NCBI GenBank assembly: GCA_963669155.1
Contig: OZ022597.1
Span: 5,680,880 to 5,744,879 of the forward strand
Direction of reading: 5' to 3'
Source of the DNA: Arbacia lixula
Lineage: Eukaryota; Echinodermata; Echinoidea; Arbacioida; Arbaciidae
DNA length: 64,000 nucleotides
The position numbers and the translations under genes were made by a program. The notes below the pieces were generated by a model, which had not been told where the DNA came from, did no database searches, and saw only the letters and a list, made by a program, of their open reading frames with translations. This document shows, in pieces, positions 45,691 to 58,388 of this stretch. Numbering within the stretch: the first letter of the stretch is position 1; each line of letters opens with the position of its first letter.

Positions 45691-45810
45691 GCCTACGACC
45701 ATACCACGCTGAACATACCGGTTCTCGTCCGATCACCGAAGTCAAGCAGCGTAGGGCCCGGTTAGTACTTGGATGGGAGACCGCCTGGGAATACCGGGTG
45801 TTGTAGGCTT
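45691..45810 (+). rRNA. 5S rRNA: 5S rRNA gene
   Basis: Reference sequence. Spacer A/t/ins-; next +550. Confidence 0.98.
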
Positions 45811-46240
45811 TTTGCTAAGTGGAAGTATGTCTCGCGTTTTTTTCACCTTCCCTTTACTCATTTTTTTTTTCACCTACCACTTTCTCATCCTCACCTTTTT
45901 GAATTAATTTTCTTGCTCTTCTCTTGCATTCAGGCTTTTCATTTTTTTTTTCAAGCAATCAATTCACCTTGCTTAGCCTTCAACTTAACCCTAACCGCCA
46001 CTCGCCTGGTAAAACAAATTACTATTGAAAGGAGCGCCCTCTCATTGCAAGTAGCAAGAAGCAAAGAGTGGAAGATTGAAAAAGAAAATGGAAGATGGAA
46101 AACCTGAAGGAAAGGTTGCAAGGAATAACAAAATTATATTGTCTCTAAAAGAAGAAAAACTAAATTCTCGTACTAAGAAATGAAAAGAATCAGGAGAGGC
46201 GCCAGTTAAGCATGTCACTTAGTGATTCACTGCAGTCTTT

Positions 46241-46360
46241 GCCTACGACCATACCACGCTGAACATACCGGTTCTCGTCCGATCACCGAAGTCAAGCAGC
46301 GTAGGGCCCGGTTAGTACTTGGATGGGAGACCGCCTGGGAATACCGGGTGTTGTAGGCTT
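46241..46360 (+). rRNA. 5S rRNA: 5S rRNA gene
   Basis: Reference sequence. Spacer A/a/ins+; next +556. Confidence 0.98.
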
Positions 46361-46796
46361 TTTGCTAAGTGGAAGTATGTCTCGCGTTTTTTTCACCTTC
46401 CCTTTACTCATTTTTTTTTTTCACCTACCACTTTCTCATCCTCACCTTTTTGAATTAATTTTCTTGCTCTTCTCTTGCATTCAGGCTTTTCATTTTTATT
46501 TTCAAGCAATCAATTCACCTTGCTTAGCCTTCAACTTAACCCTAACCGCCACTCGCCTGGTAAAACAAATTACTATTGAAAGGAGCGCCCTCTCATTGCA
46601 AGTAGCAAGAAGCAAAGAGTGGAAGATTGAAAACGAAAATAAAATGGAAGATGGAAAACCTGAAGGAAAGGTTGCAAGGAATAACAAAATTATATTGTCT
46701 CTAAAAGAAGAAAAACTAAATTCTCTTACTAAGAAATGAAAAGAATCAGGAGAGGCGCCAGTTAAGCATGTCACTTAGTGATTCACTGCAGTCTTT

Positions 46797-46916
46797 GCCT
46801 ACGACCATACCACGCTGAACATACCGGTTCTCGTCCGATCACCGAAGTCAAGCAGCGTAGGGCCCGGTTAGTACTTGGATGGGAGACCGCCTGGGAATAC
46901 CGGGTGTTGTAGGCTT
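46797..46916 (+). rRNA. 5S rRNA: 5S rRNA gene
   Basis: Reference sequence. Spacer P/a/ins- with private GGAATTACAAAA; start of the regular P/T alternation; next +551. Confidence 0.98.
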
Positions 46917-47347
46917 TTTGCTAAGTGGAAGTATGTCTCGCGTTTTTTTCACCTTCCCTTTACTCATTTTTTTTTTTCACCTACCACTTCCTCATCCTCA
47001 CCTTTTTGAATTAATTTTCTTGCTCTTCTCTTGCATTCAGGCTTTTCATTTTTATTTTCAAGCAATCAATTCACCTTGCTTAGCCTTCAACTTAACCCTA
47101 ACCGCCACTCGCCTGGTAAAACAAATTACTATTGAAAGGAGCGCCCTCTCATTGCAAGTAGCAAGAAGCAAAGAGTGGAAGATTGAAAAAGAAAATGGAA
47201 GATGGAAAACCTGAAGGAAAGGTTGCAAGGAATTACAAAATTATATTGTCTCTAAAAGAAGAAAAACTAAATTCTCTTACTAAGAAATGAAAAGAATCAG
47301 GAGAGGCGCCAGTTAAGCATGTCACTTAGTGATTCACTGCAGTCTTT

Positions 47348-47467
47348 GCCTACGACCATACCACGCTGAACATACCGGTTCTCGTCCGATCACCGAAGTC
47401 AAGCAGCGTAGGGCCCGGTTAGTACTTGGATGGGAGACCGCCTGGGAATACCGGGTGTTGTAGGCTT
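47348..47467 (+). rRNA. 5S rRNA: 5S rRNA gene
   Basis: Reference sequence. Spacer T/c/ins+; next +555. Confidence 0.98.
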
Positions 47468-47902
47468 TTTGCTAAGTGGAAGTATGTCTCGCGTTTTTTT
47501 CACCTTCCCTTTACTCATTTTTTTTTTCACCTACCACTTTCTCTTCCTCACCTTTTTGAATTAATTTTCTTGCTCTTCTCTTGCATTCAGGCTTTTCATT
47601 TTTCTTTTCAAGCAATCAATTCACCTTGCTTAGCCTTCAACTTAACCCTAACCGCCACTCGCCTGGTAAAACAAATTACTATTGAAAGGAGCGCCCTCTC
47701 ATTGCAAGTAGCAAGAAGCAAAGAGTGGAAGATTGAAAACGAAAATAAAATGGAAGATGGAAAACCTGAAGGAAAGGTTGCAAGGAATAACAAAATTATA
47801 TTGTCTCTAAAAGAAGAAAAACTAAATTCTCTTACTAAGAAATGAAAAGAATCAGGAGAGGCGCCAGTTAAGCATGTCACTTAGTGATTCACTGCAGTCT
47901 TT

Positions 47903-48022
47903 GCCTACGACCATACCACGCTGAACATACCGGTTCTCGTCCGATCACCGAAGTCAAGCAGCGTAGGGCCCGGTTAGTACTTGGATGGGAGACCGCCTGG
48001 GAATACCGGGTGTTGTAGGCTT
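47903..48022 (+). rRNA. 5S rRNA: 5S rRNA gene
   Basis: Reference sequence. Spacer P/c/ins-; next +551. Confidence 0.98.
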
Positions 48023-48453
48023 TTTGCTAAGTGGAAGTATGTCTCGCGTTTTTTTCACCTTCCCTTTACTCATTTTTTTTTTTCACCTACCACTTCCTCA
48101 TCCTCACCTTTTTGAATTAATTTTCTTGCTCTTCTCTTGCATTCAGGCTTTTCATTTTTCTTTTCAAGCAATCAATTCACCTTGCTTAGCCTTCAACTTA
48201 ACCCTAACCGCCACTCGCCTGGTAAAACAAATTACTATTGAAAGGAGCGCCCTCTCATTGCAAGTAGCAAGAAGCAAAGAGTGGAAGATTGAAAAAGAAA
48301 ATGGAAGATGGAAAACCTGAAGGAAAGGTTGCAAGGAATAACAAAATTATATTGTCTCTAAAAGAAGAAAAAATAAATTCTCGTACTAAGAAATGAAAAG
48401 AATCAGGAGAGGCGCCAGTTAAGCATGTCACTTAGTGATTCACTGCAGTCTTT

Positions 48454-48573
48454 GCCTACGACCATACCACGCTGAACATACCGGTTCTCGTCCGATCACC
48501 GAAGTCAAGCAGCGTAGGGCCCGGTTAGTACTTGGATGGGAGACCGCCTGGGAATACCGGGTGTTGTAGGCTT
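48454..48573 (+). rRNA. 5S rRNA: 5S rRNA gene
   Basis: Reference sequence. Spacer T/c/ins+; next +556. Confidence 0.98.
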
Positions 48574-49009
48574 TTTGCTAAGTGGAAGTATGTCTCGCGT
48601 TTTTTTCACCTTCCCTTTACTCATTTTTTTTTTTCACCTACCACTTTCTCTTCCTCACCTTTTTGAATTAATTTTCTTGCTCTTCTCTTGCATTCAGGCT
48701 TTTCATTTTTCTTTTCAAGCAATCAATTCACCTTGCTTAGCCTTCAACTTAACCCTAACCGCCACTCGCCTGGTAAAACAAATTACTATTGAAAGGAGCG
48801 CCCTCTCATTGCAAGTAGCAAGAAGCAAAGAGTGGAAGATTGAAAACGAAAATAAAATGGAAGATGGAAAACCTGAAGGAAAGGTTGCAAGGAATAACAA
48901 AATTATATTGTCTCTAAAAGAAGAAAAACTAAATTCTCTTACTAAGAAATGAAAAGAATCAGGAGAGGCGCCAGTTAAGCATGTCACTTAGTGATTCACT
49001 GCAGTCTTT

Positions 49010-49129
49010 GCCTACGACCATACCACGCTGAACATACCGGTTCTCGTCCGATCACCGAAGTCAAGCAGCGTAGGGCCCGGTTAGTACTTGGATGGGAGAC
49101 CGCCTGGGAATACCGGGTGTTGTAGGCTT
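49010..49129 (+). rRNA. 5S rRNA: 5S rRNA gene
   Basis: Reference sequence. Spacer P/a/ins-; opens the first 2,208-bp four-unit block; next +551. Confidence 0.98.
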
Positions 49130-49560
49130 TTTGCTAAGTGGAAGTATGTCTCGCGTTTTTTTCACCTTCCCTTTACTCATTTTTTTTTTTCACCTACCAC
49201 TTCCTCATCCTCACCTTTTTGAATTAATTTTCTTGCTCTTCTCTTGCATTCAGGCTTTTCATTTTTATTTTCAAGCAATCAATTCACCTTGCTTAGCCTT
49301 CAACTTAACCCTAACCGCCACTCGCCTGGTAAAACAAATTACTATTGAAAGGAGCGCCCTCTCATTGCAAGTAGCAAGAAGCAAAGAGTGGAAGATTGAA
49401 AAAGAAAATGGAAGATGGAAAACCTGAAGGAAAGGTTGCAAGGAATAACAAAATTATATTGTCTCTAAAAGAAGAAAAACTAAATTCTCTTACTAAGAAA
49501 TGAAAAGAATCAGGAGAGGCGCCAGTTAAGCATGTCACTTAGTGATTCACTGCAGTCTTT

Positions 49561-49680
49561 GCCTACGACCATACCACGCTGAACATACCGGTTCTCGTAC
49601 GATCACCGAAGTCAAGCAGCGTAGGGCCCGGTTAGTACTTGGATGGGAGACCGCCTGGGAATACCGGGTGTTGTAGGCTT
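49561..49680 (+). rRNA. 5S rRNA: 5S rRNA gene, C39A variant
   Basis: C39A (TCTCGTAC). Spacer P/a/ins- with private CCTTTAACTT; next +550. Confidence 0.97.
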
Positions 49681-50110
49681 TTTGCTAAGTGGAAGTATGT
49701 CTCGCGTTTTTTTCACCTTCCCTTTACTCATTTTTTTTTTCACCTACCACTTCCTCATCCTCACCTTTTTGAATTAATTTTCTTGCTCTTCTCTTGCATT
49801 CAGGCTTTTCATTTTTATTTTCAAGCAATCAATTCACCTTGCTTAGCCTTTAACTTAACCCTAACCGCCACTCGCCTGGTAAAACAAATTACTATTGAAA
49901 GGAGCGCCCTCTCATTGCAAGTAGCAAGAAGCAAAGAGTGGAAGATTGAAAAAGAAAATGGAAGATGGAAAACCTGAAGGAAAGGTTGCAAGGAATAACA
50001 AAATTATATTGTCTCTAAAAGAAGAAAAAATAAATTCTCGTACTAAGAAATGAAAAGAATCAGGAGAGGCGCCAGTTAAGCATGTCACTTAGTGATTCAC
50101 TGCAGTCTTT

Positions 50111-50230
50111 GCCTACGACCATACCACGCTGAACATACCGGTTCTCGTCCGATCACCGAAGTCAAGCAGCGTAGGGCCCGGTTAGTACTCGGATGGGAGA
50201 CCGCCTGGGAATACCGGGTGTTGTAGGCTT
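50111..50230 (+). rRNA. 5S rRNA: 5S rRNA gene, T80C variant
   Basis: T80C (GTACTCGG) at the edge of box C. Spacer T/c/ins- with a C inside the second T tract (CGTTTTCTTCACC); next +551. Confidence 0.97.
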
Positions 50231-50661
50231 TTTGCTAAGTGGAAGTATGTCTCGCGTTTTCTTCACCTTCCCTTTACTCATTTTTTTTTTTCACCTACCA
50301 CTTTCTCTTCCTCACCTTTTTGAATTAATTTTCTTGCTCTTCTCTTGCATTCAGGCTTTTCATTTTTCTTTTCAAGCAATCAATTCACCTTGCTTAGCCT
50401 TCAACTTAACCCTAACCGCCACTCGCCTGGTAAAACAAATTACTATTGAAAGGAGCGCCCTCTCATTGCAAGTAGCAAGAAGCAAAGAGTGGAAGATTGA
50501 AAAAGAAAATGGAAGATGGAAAACCTGAAGGAAAGGTTGCAAGGAATAACAAAATTATATTGTCTCTAAAAGAAGAAAAAATAAATTCTCGTACTAAGAA
50601 ATGAAAAGAATCAGGAGAGGCGCCAGTTAAGCATGTCACTTAGTGATTCACTGCAGTCTTT

Positions 50662-50781
50662 GCCTACGACCATACCACGCTGAACATACCGGTTCTCGTC
50701 CGATCACCGAAGTCAAGCAGCGTAGGGCCCGGTTAGTACTTGGATGGGAGACCGCCTGGGAATACCGGGTGTTGTAGGCTT
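50662..50781 (+). rRNA. 5S rRNA: 5S rRNA gene
   Basis: Reference sequence. Spacer T/c/ins+; next +556. Confidence 0.98.
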
Positions 50782-51217
50782 TTTGCTAAGTGGAAGTATG
50801 TCTCGCGTTTTTTTCACCTTCCCTTTACTCATTTTTTTTTTTCACCTACCACTTTCTCTTCCTCACCTTTTTGAATTAATTTTCTTGCTCTTCTCTTGCA
50901 TTCAGGCTTTTCATTTTTCTTTTCAAGCAATCAATTCACCTTGCTTAGCCTTCAACTTAACCCTAACCGCCACTCGCCTGGTAAAACAAATTACTATTGA
51001 AAGGAGCGCCCTCTCATTGCAAGTAGCAAGAAGCAAAGAGTGGAAGATTGAAAACGAAAATAAAATGGAAGATGGAAAACCTGAAGGAAAGGTTGCAAGG
51101 AATAACAAAATTATATTGTCTCTAAAAGAAGAAAAACTAAATTCTCTTACTAAGAAATGAAAAGAATCAGGAGAGGCGCCAGTTAAGCATGTCACTTAGT
51201 GATTCACTGCAGTCTTT

Positions 51218-51337
51218 GCCTACGACCATACCACGCTGAACATACCGGTTCTCGTCCGATCACCGAAGTCAAGCAGCGTAGGGCCCGGTTAGTACTTGGA
51301 TGGGAGACCGCCTGGGAATACCGGGTGTTGTAGGCTT
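51218..51337 (+). rRNA. 5S rRNA: 5S rRNA gene
   Basis: Reference sequence. Opens the second 2,208-bp block; spacer P/a/ins-; next +551. Confidence 0.98.
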
Positions 51338-51768
51338 TTTGCTAAGTGGAAGTATGTCTCGCGTTTTTTTCACCTTCCCTTTACTCATTTTTTTTTTTCA
51401 CCTACCACTTCCTCATCCTCACCTTTTTGAATTAATTTTCTTGCTCTTCTCTTGCATTCAGGCTTTTCATTTTTATTTTCAAGCAATCAATTCACCTTGC
51501 TTAGCCTTCAACTTAACCCTAACCGCCACTCGCCTGGTAAAACAAATTACTATTGAAAGGAGCGCCCTCTCATTGCAAGTAGCAAGAAGCAAAGAGTGGA
51601 AGATTGAAAAAGAAAATGGAAGATGGAAAACCTGAAGGAAAGGTTGCAAGGAATAACAAAATTATATTGTCTCTAAAAGAAGAAAAAATAAATTCTCGTA
51701 CTAAGAAATGAAAAGAATCAGGAGAGGCGCCAGTTAAGCATGTCACTTAGTGATTCACTGCAGTCTTT

Positions 51769-51888
51769 GCCTACGACCATACCACGCTGAACATACCGGT
51801 TCTCGTACGATCACCGAAGTCAAGCAGCGTAGGGCCCGGTTAGTACTTGGATGGGAGACCGCCTGGGAATACCGGGTGTTGTAGGCTT
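51769..51888 (+). rRNA. 5S rRNA: 5S rRNA gene, C39A variant
   Basis: C39A, twin of 49561, with the same CCTTTAACTT; next +550. Confidence 0.97.
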
Positions 51889-52318
51889 TTTGCTAAGTGG
51901 AAGTATGTCTCGCGTTTTTTTCACCTTCCCTTTACTCATTTTTTTTTTCACCTACCACTTCCTCATCCTCACCTTTTTGAATTAATTTTCTTGCTCTTCT
52001 CTTGCATTCAGGCTTTTCATTTTTATTTTCAAGCAATCAATTCACCTTGCTTAGCCTTTAACTTAACCCTAACCGCCACTCGCCTGGTAAAACAAATTAC
52101 TATTGAAAGGAGCGCCCTCTCATTGCAAGTAGCAAGAAGCAAAGAGTGGAAGATTGAAAAAGAAAATGGAAGATGGAAAACCTGAAGGAAAGGTTGCAAG
52201 GAATAACAAAATTATATTGTCTCTAAAAGAAGAAAAAATAAATTCTCGTACTAAGAAATGAAAAGAATCAGGAGAGGCGCCAGTTAAGCATGTCACTTAG
52301 TGATTCACTGCAGTCTTT

Positions 52319-52438
52319 GCCTACGACCATACCACGCTGAACATACCGGTTCTCGTCCGATCACCGAAGTCAAGCAGCGTAGGGCCCGGTTAGTACTCGG
52401 ATGGGAGACCGCCTGGGAATACCGGGTGTTGTAGGCTT
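52319..52438 (+). rRNA. 5S rRNA: 5S rRNA gene, T80C variant
   Basis: T80C, twin of 50111, with the same C in the second T tract; next +550. Confidence 0.97.
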
Positions 52439-52868
52439 TTTGCTAAGTGGAAGTATGTCTCGCGTTTTCTTCACCTTCCCTTTACTCATTTTTTTTTTCA
52501 CCTACCACTTTCTCTTCCTCACCTTTTTGAATTAATTTTCTTGCTCTTCTCTTGCATTCAGGCTTTTCATTTTTCTTTTCAAGCAATCAATTCACCTTGC
52601 TTAGCCTTCAACTTAACCCTAACCGCCACTCGCCTGGTAAAACAAATTACTATTGAAAGGAGCGCCCTCTCATTGCAAGTAGCAAGAAGCAAAGAGTGGA
52701 AGATTGAAAAAGAAAATGGAAGATGGAAAACCTGAAGGAAAGGTTGCAAGGAATAACAAAATTATATTGTCTCTAAAAGAAGAAAAAATAAATTCTCGTA
52801 CTAAGAAATGAAAAGAATCAGGAGAGGCGCCAGTTAAGCATGTCACTTAGTGATTCACTGCAGTCTTT

Positions 52869-52988
52869 GCCTACGACCATACCACGCTGAACATACCGGT
52901 TCTCGTCCGATCACCGAAGTCAAGCAGCGTAGGGCCCGGTTAGTACTTGGATGGGAGACCGCCTGGGAATACCGGGTGTTGTAGGCTT
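52869..52988 (+). rRNA. 5S rRNA: 5S rRNA gene
   Basis: Reference sequence. Spacer T/c/ins+; next +556. Confidence 0.98.
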
Positions 52989-53424
52989 TTTGCTAAGTGG
53001 AAGTATGTCTCGCGTTTTTTTCACCTTCCCTTTACTCATTTTTTTTTTTCACCTACCACTTTCTCTTCCTCACCTTTTTGAATTAATTTTCTTGCTCTTC
53101 TCTTGCATTCAGGCTTTTCATTTTTCTTTTCAAGCAATCAATTCACCTTGCTTAGCCTTCAACTTAACCCTAACCGCCACTCGCCTGGTAAAACAAATTA
53201 CTATTGAAAGGAGCGCCCTCTCATTGCAAGTAGCAAGAAGCAAAGAGTGGAAGATTGAAAACGAAAATAAAATGGAAGATGGAAAACCTGAAGGAAAGGT
53301 TGCAAGGAATAACAAAATTATATTGTCTCTAAAAGAAGAAAAACTAAATTCTCTTACTAAGAAATGAAAAGAATCAGGAGAGGCGCCAGTTAAGCATGTC
53401 ACTTAGTGATTCACTGCAGTCTTT

Positions 53425-53544
53425 GCCTACGACCATACCACGCTGAACATACCGGTTCTCGTCCGATCACCGAAGTCAAGCAGCGTAGGGCCCGGTTAGT
53501 ACTTGGATGGGAGACCGCCTGGGAATACCGGGTGTTGTAGGCTT
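53425..53544 (+). rRNA. 5S rRNA: 5S rRNA gene
   Basis: Reference sequence. Spacer P/a/ins-; next +551. Confidence 0.98.
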
Positions 53545-53975
53545 TTTGCTAAGTGGAAGTATGTCTCGCGTTTTTTTCACCTTCCCTTTACTCATTTTTT
53601 TTTTTCACCTACCACTTCCTCATCCTCACCTTTTTGAATTAATTTTCTTGCTCTTCTCTTGCATTCAGGCTTTTCATTTTTATTTTCAAGCAATCAATTC
53701 ACCTTGCTTAGCCTTCAACTTAACCCTAACCGCCACTCGCCTGGTAAAACAAATTACTATTGAAAGGAGCGCCCTCTCATTGCAAGTAGCAAGAAGCAAA
53801 GAGTGGAAGATTGAAAAAGAAAATGGAAGATGGAAAACCTGAAGGAAAGGTTGCAAGGAATAACAAAATTATATTGTCTCTAAAAGAAGAAAAACTAAAT
53901 TCTCTTACTAAGAAATGAAAAGAATCAGGAGAGGCGCCAGTTAAGCATGTCACTTAGTGATTCACTGCAGTCTTT

Positions 53976-54095
53976 GCCTACGACCATACCACGCTGAACA
54001 TACCGGTTCTCGTCCGATCACCGAAGTCAAGCAGCGTAGGGCCCGGTTAGTACTTGGATGGGAGACCGCCTGGGAATACCGGGTGTTGTAGGCTT
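53976..54095 (+). rRNA. 5S rRNA: 5S rRNA gene
   Basis: Reference sequence. Spacer T/c/ins+; next +556. Confidence 0.98.
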
Positions 54096-54531
54096 TTTGC
54101 TAAGTGGAAGTATGTCTCGCGTTTTTTTCACCTTCCCTTTACTCATTTTTTTTTTTCACCTACCACTTTCTCTTCCTCACCTTTTTGAATTAATTTTCTT
54201 GCTCTTCTCTTGCATTCAGGCTTTTCATTTTTCTTTTCAAGCAATCAATTCACCTTGCTTAGCCTTCAACTTAACCCTAACCGCCACTCGCCTGGTAAAA
54301 CAAATTACTATTGAAAGGAGCGCCCTCTCATTGCAAGTAGCAAGAAGCAAAGAGTGGAAGATTGAAAACGAAAATAAAATGGAAGATGGAAAACCTGAAG
54401 GAAAGGTTGCAAGGAATAACAAAATTATATTGTCTCTAAAAGAAGAAAAACTAAATTCTCTTACTAAGAAATGAAAAGAATCAGGAGAGGCGCCAGTTAA
54501 GCATGTCACTTAGTGATTCACTGCAGTCTTT

Positions 54532-54651
54532 GCCTACGACCATACCACGCTGAACATACCGGTTCTCGTCCGATCACCGAAGTCAAGCAGCGTAGGGCCC
54601 GGTTAGTACTTGGATGGGAGACCGCCTGGGAATACCGGGTGTTGTAGGCTT
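54532..54651 (+). rRNA. 5S rRNA: 5S rRNA gene
   Basis: Reference sequence. Spacer P/a/ins-; next +551. Confidence 0.98.
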
Positions 54652-55082
54652 TTTGCTAAGTGGAAGTATGTCTCGCGTTTTTTTCACCTTCCCTTTACTC
54701 ATTTTTTTTTTTCACCTACCACTTCCTCATCCTCACCTTTTTGAATTAATTTTCTTGCTCTTCTCTTGCATTCAGGCTTTTCATTTTTATTTTCAAGCAA
54801 TCAATTCACCTTGCTTAGCCTTCAACTTAACCCTAACCGCCACTCGCCTGGTAAAACAAATTACTATTGAAAGGAGCGCCCTCTCATTGCAAGTAGCAAG
54901 AAGCAAAGAGTGGAAGATTGAAAAAGAAAATGGAAGATGGAAAACCTGAAGGAAAGGTTGCAAGGAATAACAAAATTATATTGTCTCTAAAAGAAGAAAA
55001 AATAAATTCTCGTACTAAGAAATGAAAAGAATCAGGAGAGGCGCCAGTTAAGCATGTCACTTAGTGATTCACTGCAGTCTTT

Positions 55083-55202
55083 GCCTACGACCATACCACG
55101 CTGAACATACCGGTTCTCGTCCGATCACCGAAGTCAAGCAGCGTAGGGCCCGGTTAGTACTTGGATGGGAGACCGCCTGGGAATACCGGGTGTTGTAGGC
55201 TT
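55083..55202 (+). rRNA. 5S rRNA: 5S rRNA gene
   Basis: Reference sequence. Spacer T/c/ins-; next +550. Confidence 0.98.
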
Positions 55203-55632
55203 TTTGCTAAGTGGAAGTATGTCTCGCGTTTTTTTCACCTTCCCTTTACTCATTTTTTTTTTCACCTACCACTTTCTCTTCCTCACCTTTTTGAATTAAT
55301 TTTCTTGCTCTTCTCTTGCATTCAGGCTTTTCATTTTTCTTTTCAAGCAATCAATTCACCTTGCTTAGCCTTCAACTTAACCCTAACCGCCACTCGCCTG
55401 GTAAAACAAATTACTATTGAAAGGAGCGCCCTCTCATTGCAAGTAGCAAGAAGCAAAGAGTGGAAGATTGAAAAAGAAAATGGAAGATGGAAAACCTGAA
55501 GGAAAGGTTGCAAGGAATAACAAAATTATATTGTCTCTAAAAGAAGAAAAAATAAATTCTCGTACTAAGAAATGAAAAGAATCAGGAGAGGCGCCAGTTA
55601 AGCATGTCACTTAGTGATTCACTGCAGTCTTT

Positions 55633-55752
55633 GCCTACGACCATACCACGCTGAACATACCGGTTCTCGTCCGATCACCGAAGTCAAGCAGCGTAGGGCC
55701 CGGTTAGTACTTGGATGGGAGACCGCCTGGGAATACCGGGTGTTGTAGGCTT
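55633..55752 (+). rRNA. 5S rRNA: 5S rRNA gene
   Basis: Reference sequence. Spacer A/a/ins- with CCTTTTTTAATTAATT in place of TTTTTGAATTAA; next +550. Confidence 0.98.
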
Positions 55753-56182
55753 TTTGCTAAGTGGAAGTATGTCTCGCGTTTTTTTCACCTTCCCTTTACT
55801 CATTTTTTTTTTCACCTACCACTTTCTCATCCTCACCTTTTTTAATTAATTTTCTTGCTCTTCTCTTGCATTCAGGCTTTTCATTTTTATTTTCAAGCAA
55901 TCAATTCACCTTGCTTAGCCTTCAACTTAACCCTAACCGCCACTCGCCTGGTAAAACAAATTACTATTGAAAGGAGCGCCCTCTCATTGCAAGTAGCAAG
56001 AAGCAAAGAGTGGAAGATTGAAAAAGAAAATGGAAGATGGAAAACCTGAAGGAAAGGTTGCAAGGAATAACAAAATTATATTGTCTCTAAAAGAAGAAAA
56101 ACTAAATTCTCTTACTAAGAAATGAAAAGAATCAGGAGAGGCGCCAGTTAAGCATGTCACTTAGTGATTCACTGCAGTCTTT

Positions 56183-56302
56183 GCCTACGACCATACCACG
56201 CTGAACATACCGGTTCTCGTCCGATCACCGAAGTCAAGCAGCGTAGGGCCCGGTTAGTACTTGGATGGGAGACCGCCTGGGAATACCGGGTGTTGTAGGC
56301 TT
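56183..56302 (+). rRNA. 5S rRNA: 5S rRNA gene
   Basis: Reference sequence. Spacer P/a/ins-; next +551. Confidence 0.98.
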
Positions 56303-56733
56303 TTTGCTAAGTGGAAGTATGTCTCGCGTTTTTTTCACCTTCCCTTTACTCATTTTTTTTTTTCACCTACCACTTCCTCATCCTCACCTTTTTGAATTAA
56401 TTTTCTTGCTCTTCTCTTGCATTCAGGCTTTTCATTTTTATTTTCAAGCAATCAATTCACCTTGCTTAGCCTTCAACTTAACCCTAACCGCCACTCGCCT
56501 GGTAAAACAAATTACTATTGAAAGGAGCGCCCTCTCATTGCAAGTAGCAAGAAGCAAAGAGTGGAAGATTGAAAAAGAAAATGGAAGATGGAAAACCTGA
56601 AGGAAAGGTTGCAAGGAATAACAAAATTATATTGTCTCTAAAAGAAGAAAAACTAAATTCTCTTACTAAGAAATGAAAAGAATCAGGAGAGGCGCCAGTT
56701 AAGCATGTCACTTAGTGATTCACTGCAGTCTTT

Positions 56734-56853
56734 GCCTACGACCATACCACGCTGAACATACCGGTTCTCGTCCGATCACCGAAGTCAAGCAGCGTAGGGC
56801 CCGGTTAGTACTTGGATGGGAGACCGCCTGGGAATACCGGGTGTTGTAGGCTT
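56734..56853 (+). rRNA. 5S rRNA: 5S rRNA gene
   Basis: Reference sequence. Spacer P/a/ins- with a private TTTTACCTACC; next +550. Confidence 0.98.
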
Positions 56854-57283
56854 TTTGCTAAGTGGAAGTATGTCTCGCGTTTTTTTCACCTTCCCTTTAC
56901 TCATTTTTTTTTTTACCTACCACTTCCTCATCCTCACCTTTTTGAATTAATTTTCTTGCTCTTCTCTTGCATTCAGGCTTTTCATTTTTATTTTCAAGCA
57001 ATCAATTCACCTTGCTTAGCCTTCAACTTAACCCTAACCGCCACTCGCCTGGTAAAACAAATTACTATTGAAAGGAGCGCCCTCTCATTGCAAGTAGCAA
57101 GAAGCAAAGAGTGGAAGATTGAAAAAGAAAATGGAAGATGGAAAACCTGAAGGAAAGGTTGCAAGGAATAACAAAATTATATTGTCTCTAAAAGAAGAAA
57201 AAATAAATTCTCGTACTAAGAAATGAAAAGAATCAGGAGAGGCGCCAGTTAAGCATGTCACTTAGTGATTCACTGCAGTCTTT

Positions 57284-57403
57284 GCCTACGACCATACCAC
57301 GCTGAACATACCGGTTCTCGTCCGATCACCGAAGTCAAGCAGCGTAGGGCCCGGTTAGTACTTGGATGGGAGACCGCCTGGGAATACCGGGTGTTGTAGG
57401 CTT
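57284..57403 (+). rRNA. 5S rRNA: 5S rRNA gene
   Basis: Reference sequence. Spacer T/c/ins-; next +550. Confidence 0.98.
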
Positions 57404-57833
57404 TTTGCTAAGTGGAAGTATGTCTCGCGTTTTTTTCACCTTCCCTTTACTCATTTTTTTTTTCACCTACCACTTTCTCTTCCTCACCTTTTTGAATTAA
57501 TTTTCTTGCTCTTCTCTTGCATTCAGGCTTTTCATTTTTCTTTTCAAGCAATCAATTCACCTTGCTTAGCCTTCAACTTAACCCTAACCGCCACTCGCCT
57601 GGTAAAACAAATTACTATTGAAAGGAGCGCCCTCTCATTGCAAGTAGCAAGAAGCAAAGAGTGGAAGATTGAAAAAGAAAATGGAAGATGGAAAACCTGA
57701 AGGAAAGGTTGCAAGGAATAACAAAATTATATTGTCTCTAAAAGAAGAAAAAATAAATTCTCGTACTAAGAAATGAAAAGAATCAGGAGAGGCGCCAGTT
57801 AAGCATGTCACTTAGTGATTCACTGCAGTCTTT

Positions 57834-57953
57834 GCCTACGACCATACCACGCTGAACATACCGGTTCTCGTCCGATCACCGAAGTCAAGCAGCGTAGGGC
57901 CCGGTTAGTACTTGGATGGGAGACCGCCTGGGAATACCGGGTGTTGTAGGCTT
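57834..57953 (+). rRNA. 5S rRNA: 5S rRNA gene
   Basis: Reference sequence. Spacer A/a/ins+ with the TTTTTTAATTAATT variant also seen after 55633; next +555. Confidence 0.98.
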
Positions 57954-58388
57954 TTTGCTAAGTGGAAGTATGTCTCGCGTTTTTTTCACCTTCCCTTTAC
58001 TCATTTTTTTTTTCACCTACCACTTTCTCATCCTCACCTTTTTTAATTAATTTTCTTGCTCTTCTCTTGCATTCAGGCTTTTCATTTTTATTTTCAAGCA
58101 ATCAATTCACCTTGCTTAGCCTTCAACTTAACCCTAACCGCCACTCGCCTGGTAAAACAAATTACTATTGAAAGGAGCGCCCTCTCATTGCAAGTAGCAA
58201 GAAGCAAAGAGTGGAAGATTGAAAACGAAAATAAAATGGAAGATGGAAAACCTGAAGGAAAGGTTGCAAGGAATAACAAAATTATATTGTCTCTAAAAGA
58301 AGAAAAACTAAATTCTCTTACTAAGAAATGAAAAGAATCAGGAGAGGCGCCAGTTAAGCATGTCACTTAGTGATTCACTGCAGTCTTT

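Larger units (their letters stand above)
49010..53424 (+). repeat. Two tandem copies of a 4-unit, about 2,208-bp block
   Basis: Each block has the order reference, C39A, T80C, reference/ins+. Blocks are 49010-51217 and 51218-53424. One tail difference (CTCTTAC against CTCGTAC in the first spacer) and one T-run difference after T80C show slight divergence since duplication. Confidence 0.9.
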
